A stretch of DNA of 64,000 nt from Psychrosphaera haliotis (GTDB taxonomy: Bacteria > Pseudomonadota > Gammaproteobacteria > Enterobacterales > Alteromonadaceae), in the NCBI RefSeq assembly GCF_009728465.1, contig NZ_WOCD01000001.1, positions 736,580-800,579 of the forward strand, given 5' to 3'. The notes below the pieces were generated by a model. It was not told the DNA's origin. It saw nothing but the letters and a program-made list of their open reading frames with translations, and did not search any database. The first letter of the stretch is position 1, and each line of letters starts with the position of its first letter. Below, piece after piece: positions 26,869 through 37,316 of this stretch. A program made the translations under genes and the position numbers.

Positions 26869-28344
26869 TTAATAGGTTGTGCAGATGTACTTAATATTTA
26901 AATAATCATCGAGTCCGTACAAAGAGCCCTCTCTACCAAATCCTGATTGTTTTACGCCGCCAAATGGCGCGGCAGCGTTAGATATTAGCCCTTCATTAAC
27001 ACCTACAATACCGTACTTTAAGGCTCGGCTAACACGCTCTACTCTACTAATGTTTTGGCTGTAAAAGTAGGAGGCTAATCCAAATGGCGTATCATTGGCT
27101 AGTTGTACAGCTTGTTTTTCGGTTTCAAACTTTTGAATAGCAGCGACTGGACCAAATATCTCGTTCTGAGCAATTTCCATTTCGTTGTTAACATTGGTTA
27201 ATACAATAGGCGACTGCATTGTATCGCTTAGGATTTGTCCGTAACTTTGGGTTGCTCCTTGCTCAATGGCGCTGGCCACTAACTCTCGAACGGAGTCCGC
27301 AGCTTGCTTATGTATCAAGGGTCCAATATCTACATCATCTAAACCATTACCAACATCGAGTAATTTTGTTTGTTCTATAAACTTTTCAACAAATTCATCA
27401 TGAACAGCTGAATGGACTAATATACGATTGACGCAAACACAGGTTTGACCCGCGTTTCTAAATTTAGCTTTAATTGCACCTTCAACGGCGGCATCGATAT
27501 CCGCGTCATCAAAAACGATAAAGGGCGCATTGCCTCCAAGCTCAAATGACACTTTTTTAACGGTTGATGCGCACTGCTTCATCAACTGCTTACCAACATT
27601 AGTTGAGCCGGTGAAACTGAATTTATCTACATCATCATGAGTGGTTAATACTTCGCCTATTTCCTTGGCATTGCTTCCAACAACGATATTAATAACACCT
27701 TTTGGAACACCTGCTCTTTCGGCTAATTCCGCTAGAACTAATGCTGATAAAGGCGTTAACTCTGTTGGTCTGGCAACAATTGTATTACCTGCAGCTATCG
27801 CTGGCGCTATTTTTCTTGCTAACATTGAGTTTGGGAAATTCCATGGCGTAATTGCCGCGACCACACCTACAGGTTGCTTTATGACTGTTATGGTTTGATT
27901 TGGCGCTAAAGCTGGGATCGTATCGCCATAAATTCGTTTACCTTCTTCGGCAAACCATCTCACGTAACTGGCTCCATATTCAACTTCGCCTAGAGACTCT
28001 TTAAGCGGTTTCCCTTGCTCTAAGGTCATTATAATAGCGAGGTCGTCTTTATGTTTTTGCATCAAGTCGAACCACGCCATCATTAAGTCATAACGCTCAT
28101 AGGCCGTTTTACTTTGCCATTCCGCTTGTGCTTTTTTTGCAGCACCAATTGCAGAATTGACCAAGCTCATATCGTTGTCTTTCGATACTTCACTGACTGA
28201 AACCAACAAAGATTGGTCGTAAGGGTTAATAACATCAAACGTAACATCGGACTGATGCCATTCACCATTTATATAAGAGCCTGTTTTAACTAAAGTTGGA
28301 TCCTTTAGTAACGCTTTTGTGTTAGAAATGGTTTTTGTCGTCAT
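26869..28344 (-). CDS. gabD: NAD(P)-dependent succinate-semialdehyde dehydrogenase
   Basis: A 491-residue aldehyde dehydrogenase. The catalytic Glu is in FELGGNAPF and the nucleophile Cys in GQTCVCVNR (about residues 254-290). The C-terminal PFGGVKQSGFGREGS and the strong overall match to GabD suggest oxidation of succinate semialdehyde to succinate in the GABA/lysine-derived pathway; other aldehydes are possible. The start at ATG 28344 follows AGGGGG with good spacing. An upstream TTG would only add MRGNN. It lies 63 bp downstream of a DJ-1/PfpI gene and is probably co-regulated with it. Confidence 0.85.
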   Translation of the reverse strand: MTTKTISNTKALLKDPTLVKTGSYINGEWHQSDVTFDVINPYDQSLLVSVSEVSKDNDMSLVNSAIGAAKKAQAEWQSKTAYERYDLMMAWFDLMQKHKDDLAIIMTLEQGKPLKESLGEVEYGASYVRWFAEEGKRIYGDTIPALAPNQTITVIKQPVGVVAAITPWNFPNSMLARKIAPAIAAGNTIVARPTELTPLSALVLAELAERAGVPKGVINIVVGSNAKEIGEVLTTHDDVDKFSFTGSTNVGKQLMKQCASTVKKVSFELGGNAPFIVFDDADIDAAVEGAIKAKFRNAGQTCVCVNRILVHSAVHDEFVEKFIEQTKLLDVGNGLDDVDIGPLIHKQAADSVRELVASAIEQGATQSYGQILSDTMQSPIVLTNVNNEMEIAQNEIFGPVAAIQKFETEKQAVQLANDTPFGLASYFYSQNISRVERVSRALKYGIVGVNEGLISNAAAPFGGVKQSGFGREGSLYGLDDYLNIKYICTTY

Positions 28345-28407
28345 GTTATTCCCCCTCAATCTTTTTATTCTCTAATTCAATACCTGATTAAAGCCAGCTA
28401 TGATCAA

Positions 28408-29094
28408 TTACGCATTTAAGCGTTCAACCATTGCAACTGCGACAGCATGAGCAGACGCTGGGTTTTGACCTGTAATTACTCGGTCTTGTTTAGAAACAAA
28501 TTCACTCCACGGCGCAGTCTTAACATAACGGCCAGCAGTGCGAGTAAGGCTTTCTTCTAATACGTATGGTATTTTGTCAATAGTACCAAACTCAACTTCT
28601 TCTTCACGAGTAAAACCTGTTACTTCAATATCTTCAATTAGTAACTTACCGTTTGATAATTTAATTGGTAATAAGCCAGCAGGACCATGACATACAGCAC
28701 CAACAACGGCACCAGATTCGTATAGGCTTGCTGTCTGTTTAGCAACATCTTCATTGCTAGCCAGGTCTGTTAATAAACCAAAACCACCAGGGTAAAATAC
28801 CGCGTTGTATTGCCCTAGTTCTAACGATGAAGCAAGTAGTGTATTTTCAATTTTTGTGCTAAAGGTTTTATCTTTTAAGATTGCGGCATTAACGTCATCA
28901 CCTTCTGCATCAGTGCCGTATAAAGGAGCTGAACCGCCTTTAATTGATGCTATGTCATATTCCAATCCAGCTTTATTGAATACATCAATTGCGTGTGTAA
29001 TTTCTGGCGCGTATGTGCCATTAGCCTCATCAGTCTCGCCTAGTGTTGCGTGATTTGTAACTAATACTAAAATCTTGTTTGAAGTTGAAGACAT
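28408..29094 (-). CDS. DJ-1/PfpI family protein (class I glutamine amidotransferase-like)
   Basis: A 228-residue protein. The nucleophile-elbow cysteine is in VGAVCHGPAGLL near residues 130-141, and a GGFGLLTDL motif precedes it. This subgroup, with Cys-His in that context, includes glyoxalase III/Hsp31-like chaperone-hydrolases that deal with reactive carbonyls. It is divergent from a LysR gene, with an intergenic region of about 130 bp. Pairing with an aldehyde dehydrogenase suggests a role in aldehyde detoxification (inference). Confidence 0.85.
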   Translation of the reverse strand: MSSTSNKILVLVTNHATLGETDEANGTYAPEITHAIDVFNKAGLEYDIASIKGGSAPLYGTDAEGDDVNAAILKDKTFSTKIENTLLASSLELGQYNAVFYPGGFGLLTDLASNEDVAKQTASLYESGAVVGAVCHGPAGLLPIKLSNGKLLIEDIEVTGFTREEEVEFGTIDKIPYVLEESLTRTAGRYVKTAPWSEFVSKQDRVITGQNPASAHAVAVAMVERLNA

Positions 29095-29225
29095 CTTCTT
29101 TCCTTATCGATTATTTATAAGTGTGTATCAATATAGTAGACCGTTTCCTCAATTATGATAATAACCTTTATCTAGAAAACATTATTGCTATAATGCAACA
29201 ATCACATTTATCAAAGGTTTTAACT

Positions 29226-30119
29226 ATGAGCACTTCTCTTTCATTTGACGGTATTTCTGAATTTGTTGCCGTTGCTGAAACTCACGGTTTCACAAGTGCA
29301 GCTAAACGACTCAATGTTTCTACGTCTCATATTAGTAGACAGATCGCTAAAGTTGAAAAGCATTTAGGCGTTGCGCTTTTTGCTCGAACAACAAGACAAG
29401 TAAAACTGACCGACGCGGGTTTTAATTATTACCAGCACTGCCAAGGTTTACTTGATGGCCTAGCGCAAGCCAATGAAGAGGTAAGTTATCAGCAAGTTGA
29501 GCTTACAGGCACGTTAAGAGTCTCCGCCGCGGGAGAGTTTGCTGAGCTTTACATAGTGCCCGTTTTGTTAGACTTCGCTAAGTTACACCCAAACCTAAAT
29601 ATTGATATCGATTTCAACTCAAAATATGTCGACTTTGTTCAAGAGGGCATCGACTTTTCAATACGTTATGGTCAGCTTAAAGACTCATCTTTGATTGCCA
29701 GAAAGTTAGTTGATAGACAACTCGTAGCGGCAGCCAGTGCTGAATATCTGGAAAAATTTGGCACGCCCCAGACGCCTCAAGAGTTAATAAATCATGACTG
29801 TATTGTAGCGATATCGGATCATTGGCGTTTTGAGCATGAGAAAAAAGAAATTACGGTAAAAGTAAAACCTAAGTGGCGCTCTAATAGTGGCCGTAGTTTA
29901 GTTCAAGCTGTTGAGTCAGGTATGGGGATTTCTTATATGCCTCAATCTAGCTATGGAACCAGCTTAATTGATAAGAGCGTAGTGCCAATACTAGAGCCCT
30001 ATTGGAAAAAGCAGATACCTACTTGGATTGTTTATGCAAACAAACAGTACCTGCCCGCTAGAGCTCGATTGGCAATAGATTATTTAGTAGAGCATTTCAA
30101 AAACTGGCAAGATGCCTAG
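29226..30119 (+). CDS. LysR-family transcriptional regulator
   Basis: A 297-residue regulator. The N-terminal winged helix-turn-helix (FVAVAETHGFTSAAKRLNVSTSHISRQI, split over residues 12-39) and the effector domain with FSIRYGQLKDSSLIARKL are typical. The start at ATG 29226 is preferred over the earlier ATG at 29121, because it gives the normal LysR length and starts just before the DNA-binding domain. A TATAAT at 29189-29194 supports this. It is transcribed away from the DJ-1/gabD pair, the usual layout for a LysR regulator and its target operon. Confidence 0.88.
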   Translation: MSTSLSFDGISEFVAVAETHGFTSAAKRLNVSTSHISRQIAKVEKHLGVALFARTTRQVKLTDAGFNYYQHCQGLLDGLAQANEEVSYQQVELTGTLRVSAAGEFAELYIVPVLLDFAKLHPNLNIDIDFNSKYVDFVQEGIDFSIRYGQLKDSSLIARKLVDRQLVAAASAEYLEKFGTPQTPQELINHDCIVAISDHWRFEHEKKEITVKVKPKWRSNSGRSLVQAVESGMGISYMPQSSYGTSLIDKSVVPILEPYWKKQIPTWIVYANKQYLPARARLAIDYLVEHFKNWQDA

Positions 30120-30130
30120 CTATTGAGCTA

Positions 30131-30643
30131 TTACCACATTAAATCATCTGGAATGACATAGTCAGCGTACGGATCGTCCTCGTCCGGCTCTTCTATTTCA
30201 TTTTGTGATACTAACGCTGAGTCATCTCTTAGTGCAATTTTATCGGAGACCACAGAAGGGATAACGGCATAATCATCGTTATAATTAACAATGGATAAAA
30301 GGCCATTAGCCAATTGTTTCTGAACGGCTGAATTGACCTTCAACGTTTTAACTTTATTGTCATCCATAAAGTTATAAGTAACGTCACCTCTTAGCTCAAG
30401 CATATTCATTTCAATTAGCTGCTTAATTTGCGCTTTTAACGCTTTTTGCTCAGCTTGATGCTTGATTTGGTTATTTAGCTCTTTATCTTTACTTAATTGC
30501 GCCGCACGCTTTTCTTCAGCGGCAGCTTTTACTTCACGCTTCATATCACGTGTTTTTTTACTGGCTTTTTTAGCCTTTTTTGCTTTTTTTTCGTTTGTTA
30601 AGCCAGCCTTTAAAAGCTGCTCTTGTAATGACATTTGTGCCAT
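30131..30643 (-). CDS. DUF2058 (YaiL-like) protein
   Basis: A 170-residue protein starting SLQEQLLKAGLTNEKKAKK, typical of DUF2058. A highly charged, lysine-rich coiled-coil stretch (about residues 15-80) is followed by a compact domain and an acidic tail EEPDEDDPYADYVIPDDLMW. Some family members are described as nucleoid- or polynucleotide-associated; the function is not settled. It is 10 bp downstream of the amidohydrolase gene. Confidence 0.85.
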   Translation of the reverse strand: MAQMSLQEQLLKAGLTNEKKAKKAKKASKKTRDMKREVKAAAEEKRAAQLSKDKELNNQIKHQAEQKALKAQIKQLIEMNMLELRGDVTYNFMDDNKVKTLKVNSAVQKQLANGLLSIVNYNDDYAVIPSVVSDKIALRDDSALVSQNEIEEPDEDDPYADYVIPDDLMW

Positions 30644-30653
30644 GGGTAACCTT

Positions 30654-32270
30654 TTATTTTGAATTCTTTGCGTCTTTAACTATTTCACGCACATCTTTTA
30701 GCAACTGTTGAGAGTCGTAAACTATGCCGTCTTTAACCGTAAATCGTAAACCTTTAACTCTGGTTGGCTGGTTATTATCATCCAACTTGTAATGTCCAGT
30801 TCCATACAAAACTTTAAAGTTATGTAACGGATTTTCAGTACTTATAATTAGATCGGCTCGTTTACCAATACTGATACTGCCTATCTCATCTTCCATACCT
30901 AGCGCTTCTGCGCCGTTTAAGGTTGCGGATTGAATCACTTCTAGCGGATGAAATCCAGCTTCTTGTAATAATTCCAGTTCACGAATATAACCAAAACCAA
31001 ATATCTTATAAATATAGCCCGAATCGGAGCCGGTAGTAACTCGACCGCCATGGTTTTTATAATCGTTTAAAAACGTCATCCACTTTTTAAAGTTGTTTTT
31101 CCAATTTATCTCGTCGGCCGTAGTCCAATCAAACCAATAGCTTCCGTGTGCGTAGCGGCTTGGTTCAAAAAACTTCCACAGCACAGGTAAGGTATATTCT
31201 TCATGCCAAATCGCTTGTCGCTCTCGCATAAGATCGCGGCTTGCTTCATAAATGGTCATGGTTGGGTTTAATGTAAAATCGAGACTGATAAGTTCATCAC
31301 GAACTTGCTGCCAGTGCTCAGAGCCAATATCGGTAGCTTGGTTCCAAAGCTTTCCAGCTTCGGCAAAACGATGTTGTTCGTTGTTGTAATTGTAGTTTGC
31401 AGGGTAATGTTGAATAGTCTTGTCTTCAAATAAAGCCTCGGGTAATCCGTACCAATGCTCCATTGTCGTAAGACCTAAACGTGCTGAATCTAAAGCACTC
31501 ATGCTCATTACGTTAAGCTGAGCGTGATGCATCATGGTTCTTAGACCTTGCTTTTTTGCTTCATCTAGCGCCGCAGCCATTACCTTAGGTGTTGCGCCAA
31601 AAAACTTAATGCCTTTTGCGCCTTTACTTGCTATCAACTGAACCCATTCTCTGGCTTGTTTAGCAGTATAAATAGGCCCTTTATGACCCATTCCAAATCC
31701 AACGTAAGGTACGATGCGAGGTGCAACAATGGTATTTTTTTCACTGCGTCTTTTGTGCTCTAGCACCCAATCCAAGCCGTTAAAACTACCCGGTTCACGA
31801 ATAGTGGTAATACCGTGGCCAAGCCACAACTTAAATACATACTCTGCTGGTACTCCGTCAGTTGAGCCTCCAATGTGACCATGCATATCAACAAAGCCTG
31901 GTAGTACAAATTGACCTTCAATATCAATTTCAACATCGCCTGGCTTTGCTTTTAGTCTGCCCTGTTCTTTTATTGGCACTCCAGGGTAACCTACTGAACG
32001 AATGTTTTTAATTCGTCCTTTTTCAATTAGGATGTCAACAGGACCTCTGGCTGGTGCGCCTTCACCATTTATTAAAATACCACCTCGAAAAATAATACGA
32101 TCAGCTTGAAGGCCTTCGCTCGATTTTCTTTCTGGTGCTTTTTCACCTGGCCCGGCAACCGCTGATAATGAGCCCACCGATATGCAACTTACCAACACTA
32201 CTGCACATAGTTTTTGCCACGCCTTCACGCGAAAAGCCAATTTTTGGTTGCCTGTCATCACTATCAACAT
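30654..32270 (-). CDS. Amidohydrolase family protein, secreted
   Basis: A 538-residue metal-dependent hydrolase with an N-terminal signal peptide (ending near AVAGPG, about residue 43). The metal-binding HxH is in VDMHGHIGG, further histidines are in MMHHAQLN and MEHWYG, and the catalytic aspartate is in TTGSDSGYIY. Such secreted amidohydrolases in marine bacteria are often prolidase-like, acting on peptides or cyclic amides. The start may be the ATG at 32258 (MTGNQK) rather than the earlier codon at 32270. Confidence 0.85.
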   Translation of the reverse strand: MLIVMTGNQKLAFRVKAWQKLCAVVLVSCISVGSLSAVAGPGEKAPERKSSEGLQADRIIFRGGILINGEGAPARGPVDILIEKGRIKNIRSVGYPGVPIKEQGRLKAKPGDVEIDIEGQFVLPGFVDMHGHIGGSTDGVPAEYVFKLWLGHGITTIREPGSFNGLDWVLEHKRRSEKNTIVAPRIVPYVGFGMGHKGPIYTAKQAREWVQLIASKGAKGIKFFGATPKVMAAALDEAKKQGLRTMMHHAQLNVMSMSALDSARLGLTTMEHWYGLPEALFEDKTIQHYPANYNYNNEQHRFAEAGKLWNQATDIGSEHWQQVRDELISLDFTLNPTMTIYEASRDLMRERQAIWHEEYTLPVLWKFFEPSRYAHGSYWFDWTTADEINWKNNFKKWMTFLNDYKNHGGRVTTGSDSGYIYKIFGFGYIRELELLQEAGFHPLEVIQSATLNGAEALGMEDEIGSISIGKRADLIISTENPLHNFKVLYGTGHYKLDDNNQPTRVKGLRFTVKDGIVYDSQQLLKDVREIVKDAKNSK

Positions 32271-32364
32271 CCTTCATTTAGTTATGTCGCTGTATTTATT
32301 CCATCAGCTTAAAACAAATCCTATTAAAAAAGGAGTCTGGTTTTAAGTTCTCAGTCACTTTTAA

Positions 32365-35300
32365 TTAACTTTTAGGGTTTGCCTGCTGTTCTAACTGCTC
32401 ATTTAATTTGTTTTCAACCGCTTTAGGGGAACCTGTATTTCTGGCAATCCAAAAGTAAGCCATTGGTACAACATAAAGCGTAAGCACAGTAGAAAAGGCA
32501 ACACCAGAAAATATAACAACACCAATAACTTCTCGGCTTTCCGCGCCAGCACCGCTGGCTAACATTAACGGAACCGCACTCATTACCGTAGAGAATGATG
32601 TCATAACAATTGGGCGTAAACGTTGCTTAGCAGCGCGTATTAACGACGTTTTAAAGTCTCCGCCTTTATCTCGCAACTGATTGGTAAACTCGACAATGAG
32701 TATCCCGTTTTTGGCGGCTAAACCTATCAACATCACCAAACCAATTTGACTGTAAATGTTTAAACTTAGGCCCGCGATTTCCAAACCCATCAAAGCTCCA
32801 ACGGCAGCTAATGGTACCGCCAACATGATCACCAGTGGATGAACAAAGCTTTCAAACTGTGCCGCTAACACCAAGTAAGTAATAGCCATGGCCATCAACA
32901 TAACAAATGCAATAGAGCTGCCTGACTCTTTGTAAAGCGCAGACTCACCTTTATAGTCAACTTGAACCGCATCAGTAATATTCTCAGCAACAACTTGATT
33001 TAGGAAATCTAACGCCTCGCCTAACTTATATCCATCGGCCAAGTTTGCTTCAATAGTAATGCTGCGCATTCTGTTATAACGATTTAACGTGCCCGCTGTC
33101 GCTTGTTCTTTAATAGTAACTAAGTTAGACAATGGAATGAGTTGCTGCGTTCTAGCAGATCTCACGTACAAATCATTAAGCGCAGAAGGTGTTGCAAATG
33201 CTTCATCTGGGCCTTCTAAAACCACTTCATATTCTTGTCCGCGTTCAATGTAAGTTGTCGCGCGACGTTGCCCCAACGTTGCCTCTAATGTGCGGCCAAT
33301 ATCCGAAACCGACACACCTAAATCCGCAGCTCTCAGCGTATCAATCTCCACCAGCACCTGTGGCAAAGTTTCTTTATAATTACTGTCTAAACGAAGCAAT
33401 TTAGGGTTTTTACGAGCTTCTTCTAAAATTATGTCTCGCCATTGTGCTAATTGCTCATAAGTATCGCCTTGCAATACAAACTGAACCGGTCGACCTAAAC
33501 CTCGTCCGCCAAGACCACTTCTCATAATGGCAAACGCACGAACATCCGTTAACGACTGCATTTCCGCAGAAATTTCGCCCATCACTTGTTCAGTCGGTTT
33601 TATACGGTGGTCCCAATCTGGCATACCAATAATCGCAATACCGGCACCACCACCAAAGCCTGGTGTTCTCACAATTACTCGGTCTACTTCACCGCGTTCG
33701 TAATACTTCAGTAGCTTTTCTTCAACCTTGTCCATATTGGCCAAGTTACTTTTATAGCTCGCACCTTCGGCTGCTTGTACGATCATGAAAAAGTTACCAC
33801 GGTCTTCTTGTGGTGCAAGTTCTTGTGGGATTGTTTTAAATAGCCCGTAAATAAGAGCAAGAGACATAAGCATAACAACAACTAAACCAGTTTTGTTAGA
33901 CACGGTTTTGTTCAGCTGTGCTTCGTAGCTTGTTTCTAATTTATGAAAACCTTTATCTAACCACTGGCCTACTTTTGATTCGCGCTCTCGGTATTGTAAT
34001 ATTTTTGAACACAACATCGGTGACAATGTCAGTGCCGTAAAGCTTGAAAATATAACAGCGGCGGTTACAGCAATGGCAAACTCAACAAATAAGCGACCAA
34101 CATTTCCTTCTAAGAATACCAGCGGTATAAATACCGCAACCAATACTAGTGTAGTGGCTATAACGGCAAACCCTACTTCTCTCGCGCCCTGATAAGCAGC
34201 TAATAGTGGTGGTTCGCCCTCTTCCATTCTTCGATAAATATTTTCTAGCACTACAATAGAGTCATCTACTACCAAACCAATGGCTAGAACTAACGCTAAT
34301 AAAGTAAGTAAATTAATAGAAAAGCCTAAAACCATAAGTACCGTAAAGGTAGAAACCAATGCAACTGGCACAGTAATAGCTGGAATAAAGGTAGCGCGCA
34401 CATTACCTAAGAATAGGTAGATAACCAGAACCACTAAAAATATAGCGATAAATAGCGTGTTATAAACTTCATCAATAGACTTAGCGATAAAAACCGATGA
34501 ATCATAGGAGTCTTCAATTGATGTCCCTTCCGGCAATGTCGCTCGGATATTGTCCATCTCAGCTCTCGCGGCCTCTACAACATCTAACGTATTGGCTTTG
34601 GACTGTTTAATGATCCCTAAGCCAATCATGTTTGCGCCGTTCCCTCTAAAGGTATTTTCATCATCTTGTGCGGTTAACTCAACTTTTGTAACGTCGCCTA
34701 ACCTTACTAAATAACCATCATCACCTTTTGCTACTACCATAGACTGGTATTGCTCTGGGGTTTTATAAGCTCTTGCTATTCGAACGTTAAATTCGCGATC
34801 AATAGATTTTATTTCGCCCGCTGGCAATTCCACATTTTCGCGACGAAGTACATTTTCAATATCAGCAACCGTCACTCCACGAGCGGCCATGGCATCTTTA
34901 TCCAGCCATACTTTCATCGAGTAATCTCGACTTCCGCCAAGCCTCACACGAGCAACCCCATTTACAACAGCAAATCTGTCTACAATGTAACGTTTAGCAT
35001 AGTCTGTCAGCTCTAATGTATTCATGGTTTCTGAGTTCAATACAAACCATACAACCACATCTTCATCGTCATTGGCTTTGAATACTTCTGGTGGTAACGC
35101 TTGGTCAGGTAAACTGCGCAGAGCTCTAGAAACTCGTTCTCTTACATCATTGGCTGCGGCATCAATATCCACCGCTGTTTTAAATTCTATGGTGATGTTT
35201 GAGCGACCATTACGTGAGCTCGAGTTAATATTTTTAACACCTGAGATCCCCGATATACGAGACTCTAGGATTTGAGTTATTTTGCTTTCAACTATTTCTG

Positions 35301-35466
35301 CTGACGCACCAGGGTAGGAAGTACTTACCGACACAATTGGAGGGTCAATATCAGGGTATTGCCTAAGGGCCAACATAAAGAAGGCAACAATACCGAAGGT
35401 AACTAGCAGTAGGTTTACAACCGTTGCAAAAACCGGTCGTTTTACGGAGATATCAGAGAGCAACAT
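32365..35466 (-). CDS. RND efflux transporter, inner-membrane pump (HAE1-like)
   Basis: A 1033-residue proton-driven exporter with the usual 12 membrane segments and two large periplasmic loops. The N-terminus MLLSDISVKRPVFATVVNLLL is typical, and GLVVDDSIVVLENIYRRME (TM4) carries the two aspartates of the proton relay. It would work with the adaptor encoded 2 bp upstream and an outer-membrane TolC-type channel that is not in the window. Substrates cannot be predicted. No regulator gene is adjacent. Confidence 0.93.
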   Translation of the reverse strand: MLLSDISVKRPVFATVVNLLLVTFGIVAFFMLALRQYPDIDPPIVSVSTSYPGASAEIVESKITQILESRISGISGVKNINSSSRNGRSNITIEFKTAVDIDAAANDVRERVSRALRSLPDQALPPEVFKANDDEDVVVWFVLNSETMNTLELTDYAKRYIVDRFAVVNGVARVRLGGSRDYSMKVWLDKDAMAARGVTVADIENVLRRENVELPAGEIKSIDREFNVRIARAYKTPEQYQSMVVAKGDDGYLVRLGDVTKVELTAQDDENTFRGNGANMIGLGIIKQSKANTLDVVEAARAEMDNIRATLPEGTSIEDSYDSSVFIAKSIDEVYNTLFIAIFLVVLVIYLFLGNVRATFIPAITVPVALVSTFTVLMVLGFSINLLTLLALVLAIGLVVDDSIVVLENIYRRMEEGEPPLLAAYQGAREVGFAVIATTLVLVAVFIPLVFLEGNVGRLFVEFAIAVTAAVIFSSFTALTLSPMLCSKILQYRERESKVGQWLDKGFHKLETSYEAQLNKTVSNKTGLVVVMLMSLALIYGLFKTIPQELAPQEDRGNFFMIVQAAEGASYKSNLANMDKVEEKLLKYYERGEVDRVIVRTPGFGGGAGIAIIGMPDWDHRIKPTEQVMGEISAEMQSLTDVRAFAIMRSGLGGRGLGRPVQFVLQGDTYEQLAQWRDIILEEARKNPKLLRLDSNYKETLPQVLVEIDTLRAADLGVSVSDIGRTLEATLGQRRATTYIERGQEYEVVLEGPDEAFATPSALNDLYVRSARTQQLIPLSNLVTIKEQATAGTLNRYNRMRSITIEANLADGYKLGEALDFLNQVVAENITDAVQVDYKGESALYKESGSSIAFVMLMAMAITYLVLAAQFESFVHPLVIMLAVPLAAVGALMGLEIAGLSLNIYSQIGLVMLIGLAAKNGILIVEFTNQLRDKGGDFKTSLIRAAKQRLRPIVMTSFSTVMSAVPLMLASGAGAESREVIGVVIFSGVAFSTVLTLYVVPMAYFWIARNTGSPKAVENKLNEQLEQQANPKS

Positions 35467-35468
35467 AA

Positions 35469-36515
35469 TTACGCATCCTTATTCGGTGTTGTCACTTGAG
35501 CGCCGTCACGCACTTTTAGTACACCTTTAAATACGACTTGAGCACCGGCTGACAAACCTTTCACCACTTCCGCTGAACCAGGCTTTCTTCTTCCTAAAAC
35601 CACCTCTGTTTTAGAAACACTATTATCGCCATTTAAAACATAAACAAAATGCTGGTTATTTATTGGGATAATTGCAGATTCTGGAATAACCAAAGCGTTG
35701 CTTGCTTCTGTAGTTACCTTTATTTGCAGTAACATGCCAGGTCTTAAAGACTTAGCTTCGTTATTAAAAATGGCTCTTACTGAAAACGCCCTTGAAGTTT
35801 TATCGACTCTTGAAGAGATACTGTCTATGACACCTACAAAGGGCGCTTTGAATGCAACATGCATGGCGCTTACCTGTTGGCCAACTTCTACTGCAGTTAG
35901 GTACTTTTCAGATAATTGGAATTCGACTTTTATTTTATTTACGTCATCTAAAGTAACAATATTAGTGCTTGTTGTTATCAGTTGCCCTGGGCTTATTTGA
36001 CGTAGGCCAACTTGACCTGAAAATGGGGCTTTGATGAACTTTTCATCGAGTCTGACTTTCGCAACTTGCTGTTGTGCTTCTGTGGATTCGATCAAGCTTT
36101 CTTGCTTTTCAATTGCACTGGCCGCCGTCGCGCTTTGCTTTTCAAGATCTTTTAAACGCTTAAGTTGTCTTCTGTGTTCGTTTAAGGTTGCCTTGAATTC
36201 ATTTACGTTGGCTTTTTCTTCATCGTGACGCATTGTTACCAATAATTGTCCTGCCTCAACAAACTGACCATCGTCAAAGTGAACAATATCAACTCTGTCT
36301 GTGCTATTGGCTTTTAAATCAATCGATTCATTGGCTTGTGCGGTACCGAGTGCTGCAATTTCCTCGTTGTATGGAATTGTTTTTGCTTCAGCTACTTCTA
36401 TTAATATTGAGCCACCACCTCGTTGCATTCCACTCTTTTGCTCTGCTGGCCAAAAAGCGATAGCCAACATACCTGACAAAACAATAACAATCCAAAGAAT
36501 TGGGTTTCTGAACAT
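35469..36515 (-). CDS. RND efflux periplasmic adaptor (membrane fusion protein)
   Basis: A 348-residue membrane fusion protein. One N-terminal hydrophobic anchor (residues 6-23) is followed by the lipoyl half-motifs (IVHFDDGQFVEAGQLLVTM and FIKAPFSGQVGLRQISPGQ) flanking a coiled-coil hairpin of about 60 residues, and then the beta-barrel domain. It links the pump to an outer-membrane channel. The stop lies 2 bp before the pump start, so the two are one operon. Confidence 0.93.
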   Translation of the reverse strand: MFRNPILWIVIVLSGMLAIAFWPAEQKSGMQRGGGSILIEVAEAKTIPYNEEIAALGTAQANESIDLKANSTDRVDIVHFDDGQFVEAGQLLVTMRHDEEKANVNEFKATLNEHRRQLKRLKDLEKQSATAASAIEKQESLIESTEAQQQVAKVRLDEKFIKAPFSGQVGLRQISPGQLITTSTNIVTLDDVNKIKVEFQLSEKYLTAVEVGQQVSAMHVAFKAPFVGVIDSISSRVDKTSRAFSVRAIFNNEAKSLRPGMLLQIKVTTEASNALVIPESAIIPINNQHFVYVLNGDNSVSKTEVVLGRRKPGSAEVVKGLSAGAQVVFKGVLKVRDGAQVTTPNKDA

Positions 36516-36633
36516 GAATAGATCCTACTAATAAATGATTTAAAAATTATAGTAGAATCATACCTTATTGGGGTAAATCAGCCATGTGATTTGGCTTGAG
36601 TTTCAATCACCTTATCTGAACATTTACAGATTG

Positions 36634-37092
36634 TTAGTAGTATTCTACTTTCTTTATTTTTCTTGGGCGGGTATTGATACGATACAAATCGAAAACTAGT
36701 TTCATATCGAGTTCAAGTTCTGTGGCGTAAGTGTCTCCAACAGGATAAGACTTGACTAGTCTGGCACCTCGGATCACACCTTCAACTTTTGCTTTAAGTT
36801 GATCATCTTGAGCGATTAAATTCTTAACTTCCGACTTTCCTTTGATCTGGTAACCATAAACCTGCTCGGCTAATTCTCTATAAGCGTCTAATTTTGATGC
36901 TCGCATTGCCATTATTTGCCTAATTTGTGGATCATTGCCGCCTTGAGCTGATATTGGTGCATAACCTACCGCCCGAAGAACAGGAAACTGCTCAGGCTTT
37001 TCATATTCCCAACTAACATGTTTATCCAGCAATGATGTGCAACCTGTTACTAACAGTGCTAAAAACAACATCGCAATAATTCGAATTTTCAT
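36634..37092 (-). CDS. flgP: LPP20-family lipoprotein, probable FlgP
   Basis: A 152-residue lipoprotein with lipobox LVTGC (Cys18). The core (MRASKLDAYRELAEQVYGYQIKG) is the LPP20 domain of FlgP, an outer-membrane component of the H-ring/basal disk at Vibrio-type polar flagella. Divergent flgT next door supports the assignment. A flgO gene, often next to flgP, is not seen here. Confidence 0.8.
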   Translation of the reverse strand: MKIRIIAMLFLALLVTGCTSLLDKHVSWEYEKPEQFPVLRAVGYAPISAQGGNDPQIRQIMAMRASKLDAYRELAEQVYGYQIKGKSEVKNLIAQDDQLKAKVEGVIRGARLVKSYPVGDTYATELELDMKLVFDLYRINTRPRKIKKVEYY

Positions 37093-37316
37093 AATTCACC
37101 TTCAAGCCCAATCTATTGATAGCAAACCATTCAAATTTTAGGCCAGTTTATCCGTAGGCTCTCAGTTAACAATTAGTACAGGCCGGTTAGCAAGTTATGA
37201 TGCCAAAATGGTCTGTAAATTGCAGAATTGACTACAAACTACGTATTGCCTTTATCGTTTAAACTCAAACGACAATACTTTGACGGGTAGAACCTAACCA
37301 TGAAGAGAAGCAAAAC

